Part shown: piece after piece, positions 22,126-24,286 of the stretch | How the letters are laid out: each line of letters starts with the position of its first letter | Position numbering within the stretch: the stretch's first letter is position 1 | From: UBA9732 sp963609725 | GTDB taxonomy: Bacteria > Spirochaetota > Spirochaetia > Sphaerochaetales > Sphaerochaetaceae | Reading direction: 5' to 3' | Assembly: GCA_963609725.1 (NCBI GenBank) | Contig: CAVDLI010000019.1 | Location: forward strand, 1 to 24,286 | Length of the DNA: 24,286 nucleotides | Notes under the pieces: model-generated | What the model saw: the letters and a program-made list of their open reading frames with translations, nothing else | Databases searched by the model: none | Told to the model about the DNA's origin: nothing | Program-made: the position numbers and the translations under genes

Positions 22126-22209
22126 ATAAAACATAATCCAGAGCCTTGGGGATTTTTAGACAATTACAGAGGAACTTTTTTTGAGAGCAAATGGCCTTCT
22201 CTTCCACAA
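22126..22209 (+). other. Coding-like extension of the acyl-CoA synthetase without a start codon
   Basis: In frame with the gene downstream, this stretch reads IKHNPEPWGFLDNYR, then GTFFESKWPSLPQ, running straight into MFN. This is the N-terminal signature I would expect for this acyl-CoA synthetase group, so it is almost certainly translated. Yet between the TGA at 22093 and ATG 22210 there is no ATG, GTG or TTG in this frame. An ATA at 22126, preceded by AAGGG, is the most likely former or unusual start. Confidence 0.6.
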
Positions 22210-23856
22210 ATGTTTAACATGAACGAGTCTAGATTTGGTTCTAGAAGATGTTTTGAGGCCTTTGCACCAAAGCACCTTGTTTTTACATACACACAAGCAA
22301 AAGAACAAATACTAAAAATTGCTTATTGGCTCTACGCTCAAGGAATTCGCAAAGGTGACAGAGTAGCTGTAAGTGGCAAAAACAGTCCGGAATGGGCAAT
22401 TGCATACATGGGAATAGTTTACATGGGCGCAATTGTTGTTCCTGTCGACTACTCTCTAAGCGATGAAGAAATTGAGTACCTTGTAGATTTTGTTGAAATC
22501 AAAGGCTTCTTCATTGACGGAGAACGATATGAAAGAATTGGCAAAGACAACAAGTACGGTTTCAAAGTAAGCTTGGAAGAGAAAGGTCACGAGGAGCAGT
22601 ACATACTTAACTTGCCAGATGTAGGCGTTCAACCAATTGAAATGCCACTCTCAAAGGACTTGGCTGCCTTCCTTTTCACAAGTGGAACAACCGGCACACC
22701 AAAAGCTGTCATGCTCACACACGAAAACTTAGTAGCAGACGCTTATTTGGCACAAGGCAGAATGAACATTTATTCGACCGATGTCTTCTACGCAATTCTC
22801 CCAATACATCATGCATACACTATGCTTGCTGTTTTTATTGAAGCAATGTCTGTAGGAGCAAACGTTGTATTTGGAAAGCGTCTTGTTGTATCACAAATTT
22901 TCAAAGAAATGCGTGAAGGTGGCGTCACAATGTTCTTGGCAGTGCCTTTACTTTACAACAAAATGATTTCTGCAATGATGAAAGGAGTAAAAGAGAAAGG
23001 ACCAATTGTAAACGGCCTTATTCATGCAATGATGGGCTTTTCTGGATTTTTCAAGAAAGTGTTCAACGTTAACATTGGAAAGAAAATGTTTGGATTTCTT
23101 CTCAAAAAAGTATCTCTAGACAAGAACAGAATTTGCATTTCTGGAGGTGGCCCTCTTCCTGCATCAACATTCAAGCAGTTCAACCAACTTGGAATTGATT
23201 TCGTTCAAGGATATGGCCTTACAGAAACAAGCCCGATAATAACGCTCAATCCAACTTTTGATTACGAAGAAACAAGTATTGGAAAAGTTATTCCAGGCGT
23301 AGAAGTGGAATTCCGTGATAAAGACAACCAAGGCAATGGTGAAATTTGTGTACGCGGAGTCATTGTCATGCAAGGTTATTATAAGAACCCAGAAGCTACT
23401 GCTGAAATAATAGATGAAGATGGCTGGCTCAGAACTGGCGATATTGGATACCAAGATGACAGAGGATTTGTCTATCTCACAGGTCGTGCAAAGAATATCA
23501 TTGTTACAGAAGGCGGAAAAAATGTTTTCCCAGAAGAAATTGAAGACCATTTCCAACTTTACTATGATGTTGACCAGATTTGTGTACTTGGATACACACT
23601 TGATGCAGCAATGAAAACAGAAGGCGTTTGTGCTTTAATTTATCCTTCTCAAGATTGTCAAAAAGCCATCACAAATAAAGCTGATATGCAAAAGCACATG
23701 GAAGAAATTGTAGAAGCTGTTAATAAAGAACTTCTTCCATACAAGAGAATTAGAAAAGTCTTTGTCGTTGATGAGCCAATGGAGATGACATCAACTAAGA
23801 AAATTAAGAGATTTGTTATTGCTAAAAAATACAAGGAGCTTGTTAATGGACAGTAG
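22210..23856 (+). CDS. fadD: Long-chain acyl-CoA synthetase (AMP-forming)
   Basis: An ANL-superfamily enzyme (548 residues from the first ATG) that activates fatty acids with ATP to acyl-AMP and then acyl-CoA, probably for lipid building from host fatty acids. The AMP-binding motif FTSGTTGTPKAV lies at 156-167, followed by ILPIHHAYTM, GYGLTETSP, the hinge region WLRTGDIGYQDDRGFVYLTG and the closing GGKNVFPEEIE, with a final lysine-rich STKKIKRF that holds the catalytic Lys. Residues of the same frame continue upstream to about 22126, so the real start is probably earlier than this ATG. Its end overlaps yhbY by 11 bases. Confidence 0.9.
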   Translation: MFNMNESRFGSRRCFEAFAPKHLVFTYTQAKEQILKIAYWLYAQGIRKGDRVAVSGKNSPEWAIAYMGIVYMGAIVVPVDYSLSDEEIEYLVDFVEIKGFFIDGERYERIGKDNKYGFKVSLEEKGHEEQYILNLPDVGVQPIEMPLSKDLAAFLFTSGTTGTPKAVMLTHENLVADAYLAQGRMNIYSTDVFYAILPIHHAYTMLAVFIEAMSVGANVVFGKRLVVSQIFKEMREGGVTMFLAVPLLYNKMISAMMKGVKEKGPIVNGLIHAMMGFSGFFKKVFNVNIGKKMFGFLLKKVSLDKNRICISGGGPLPASTFKQFNQLGIDFVQGYGLTETSPIITLNPTFDYEETSIGKVIPGVEVEFRDKDNQGNGEICVRGVIVMQGYYKNPEATAEIIDEDGWLRTGDIGYQDDRGFVYLTGRAKNIIVTEGGKNVFPEEIEDHFQLYYDVDQICVLGYTLDAAMKTEGVCALIYPSQDCQKAITNKADMQKHMEEIVEAVNKELLPYKRIRKVFVVDEPMEMTSTKKIKRFVIAKKYKELVNGQ

Positions 23857-24118
23857 TTTTAGAGCCTCTCTTAGAAGTAAAGCTCAAAGTCTAGATCCTG
23901 TCGTCATGGTTGGCCATGACGGCATTTCTAGCGGAGTTGTAGATGCATTAAAACAGGCACTTTTTTGTCACGAACTTGTCAAAGTACGTTTCCAAGATTT
24001 CAAAGACCAAACAAAGCCTTTAGCTGAGACTCTTGCAAAAGAAACTGAAAGCGAACTTGTAGCAACAACTGGTTTTACAGCTGTATTCTATAAAGAAAAC
24101 AAAGAGCTTCACAAATAA
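23846..24118 (+). CDS. yhbY: YhbY/CRM-domain ribosome assembly factor
   Basis: A 90-residue single CRM-domain RNA-binding protein of the YhbY family, which binds pre-50S ribosomal particles. It reads FRASLRSKAQSLDPVVMVGHDGISSGVVDALKQAL (residues 5-39, given by its ends) and later LVKVRFQDF and LVATTGFTAVFYK; the GxxG-like loop of the family is GHDG. The start at ATG 23846 has AAGGAG at 23833-23838 seven bases ahead, inside the end of the acyl-CoA synthetase gene. An earlier in-frame start at 23813 lacks a site. The 11-base overlap means coupled expression with fadD. Confidence 0.92.
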   Translation: MDSSFRASLRSKAQSLDPVVMVGHDGISSGVVDALKQALFCHELVKVRFQDFKDQTKPLAETLAKETESELVATTGFTAVFYKENKELHK

Positions 24119-24133
24119 GTTATTGAAAAATAG

Positions 24134-24162
24134 TTGACAAATAAAAATCTTTATTGTAACTT
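24134..24162 (+). promoter_or_regulatory. tRNA-Asp promoter
   Basis: A perfect TTGACA (24134-24139) lies 42 bases before tRNA-Asp. The matching -10 region at 17 bases, TAACTT, is poor, so only the -35 box is convincing. Confidence 0.4.
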
Positions 24163-24175
24163 CAAGAAGTCAATT

Positions 24176-24249
24176 GGGATCTTGGTGAAGCTGGTTATCA
24201 CGCCACCCTGTCACGGTGGAGGCCACGGGTTCGAGCCCCGTAGATCTCG
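24176..24249 (+). tRNA. tRNA-Asp (GTC)
   Basis: A 74-base cloverleaf: acceptor GGGATCT/AGATCTC with one G-U pair, D stem GTGA/TCAC, anticodon stem CCACC/GGTGG with loop CTGTCAC, T stem ACGGG/CCCGT and discriminator G. CCA is not encoded. Confidence 0.95.
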
Positions 24250-24257
24250 TAAGAAGG

Positions 24258-24286
24258 CAGACCATTCAGAATGAGTGGTCTGTTTT
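24258..24286 (+). terminator. tRNA-Asp terminator
   Basis: A ten-base-pair stem, CAGACCATTC (24258-24267) with GAGTGGTCTG (24273-24282) including one G-U pair, has a five-base loop and is followed by T up to the window edge. Confidence 0.85.

Overview
The window looks like a stretch of chromosome from a host-associated spirochaete, most likely Treponema or a close relative. This rests on the AT-rich composition, the RarA protein with a long extra C-terminal domain (a fusion I recall from treponemes and cyanobacteria), and the general style of the proteins. I could not run a search, so the genus is inference. Most of the window is housekeeping sequence; the unusual material sits in the intergenic regions.

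Layout. 1-1152: a dinJ-yafQ toxin-antitoxin pair, followed one base later by a higA-like antitoxin gene broken by an in-frame TAG. 1181-5771 (minus strand): nicotinate phosphoribosyltransferase, seryl-tRNA synthetase, a secreted transglutaminase-like protein and the tRNA methyltransferase TrmL. 5891-6793 (plus): a glycosyltransferase-like protein. 6923-9676 (minus): topoisomerase III and a 55-residue 2[4Fe-4S] ferredoxin. 9987-12458 (plus): a membrane protein of unknown function followed by xseA and xseB (exonuclease VII). 12605-13312 (minus): a Bax-inhibitor-1 family membrane protein. 13533-17416 (plus): an RluA-type pseudouridine synthase, a lipoprotein and the RarA fusion. 17475-17677: tRNA-His and tRNA-Arg with a strong terminator, then a GC-rich, highly structured non-coding block that carries a copy of the tRNA-Arg 3' end. 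18076-21775: a MATE exporter, an AraC-type regulator and a divergent MFS transporter. 22126-24249: a long-chain acyl-CoA synthetase, a YhbY-family ribosome-associated protein and tRNA-Asp.

Genes that act together: dinJ-yafQ; xseA-xseB; rluA with the overlapping lipoprotein gene; acyl-CoA synthetase overlapping yhbY; araC facing its probable target, the MFS gene. Many genes concern tRNA or DNA maintenance (serS, trmL, rluA, three tRNAs, topB, xseAB, rarA).

Two themes recur. First, several genes without a Shine-Dalgarno sequence have a sigma70-like promoter whose -10 box lies only 6 to 9 bases before the start codon (trmL, the glycosyltransferase-like gene, topB, rluA, rarA, the MFS gene), which predicts leaderless mRNAs. 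Second, short tandem repeats with 11 to 14 base periods lie upstream of many genes (dinJ, pncB, the trmL/glycosyltransferase gap, araC/MFS, the acyl-CoA synthetase). The most unexplained element is the structured block at about 17721-17860.
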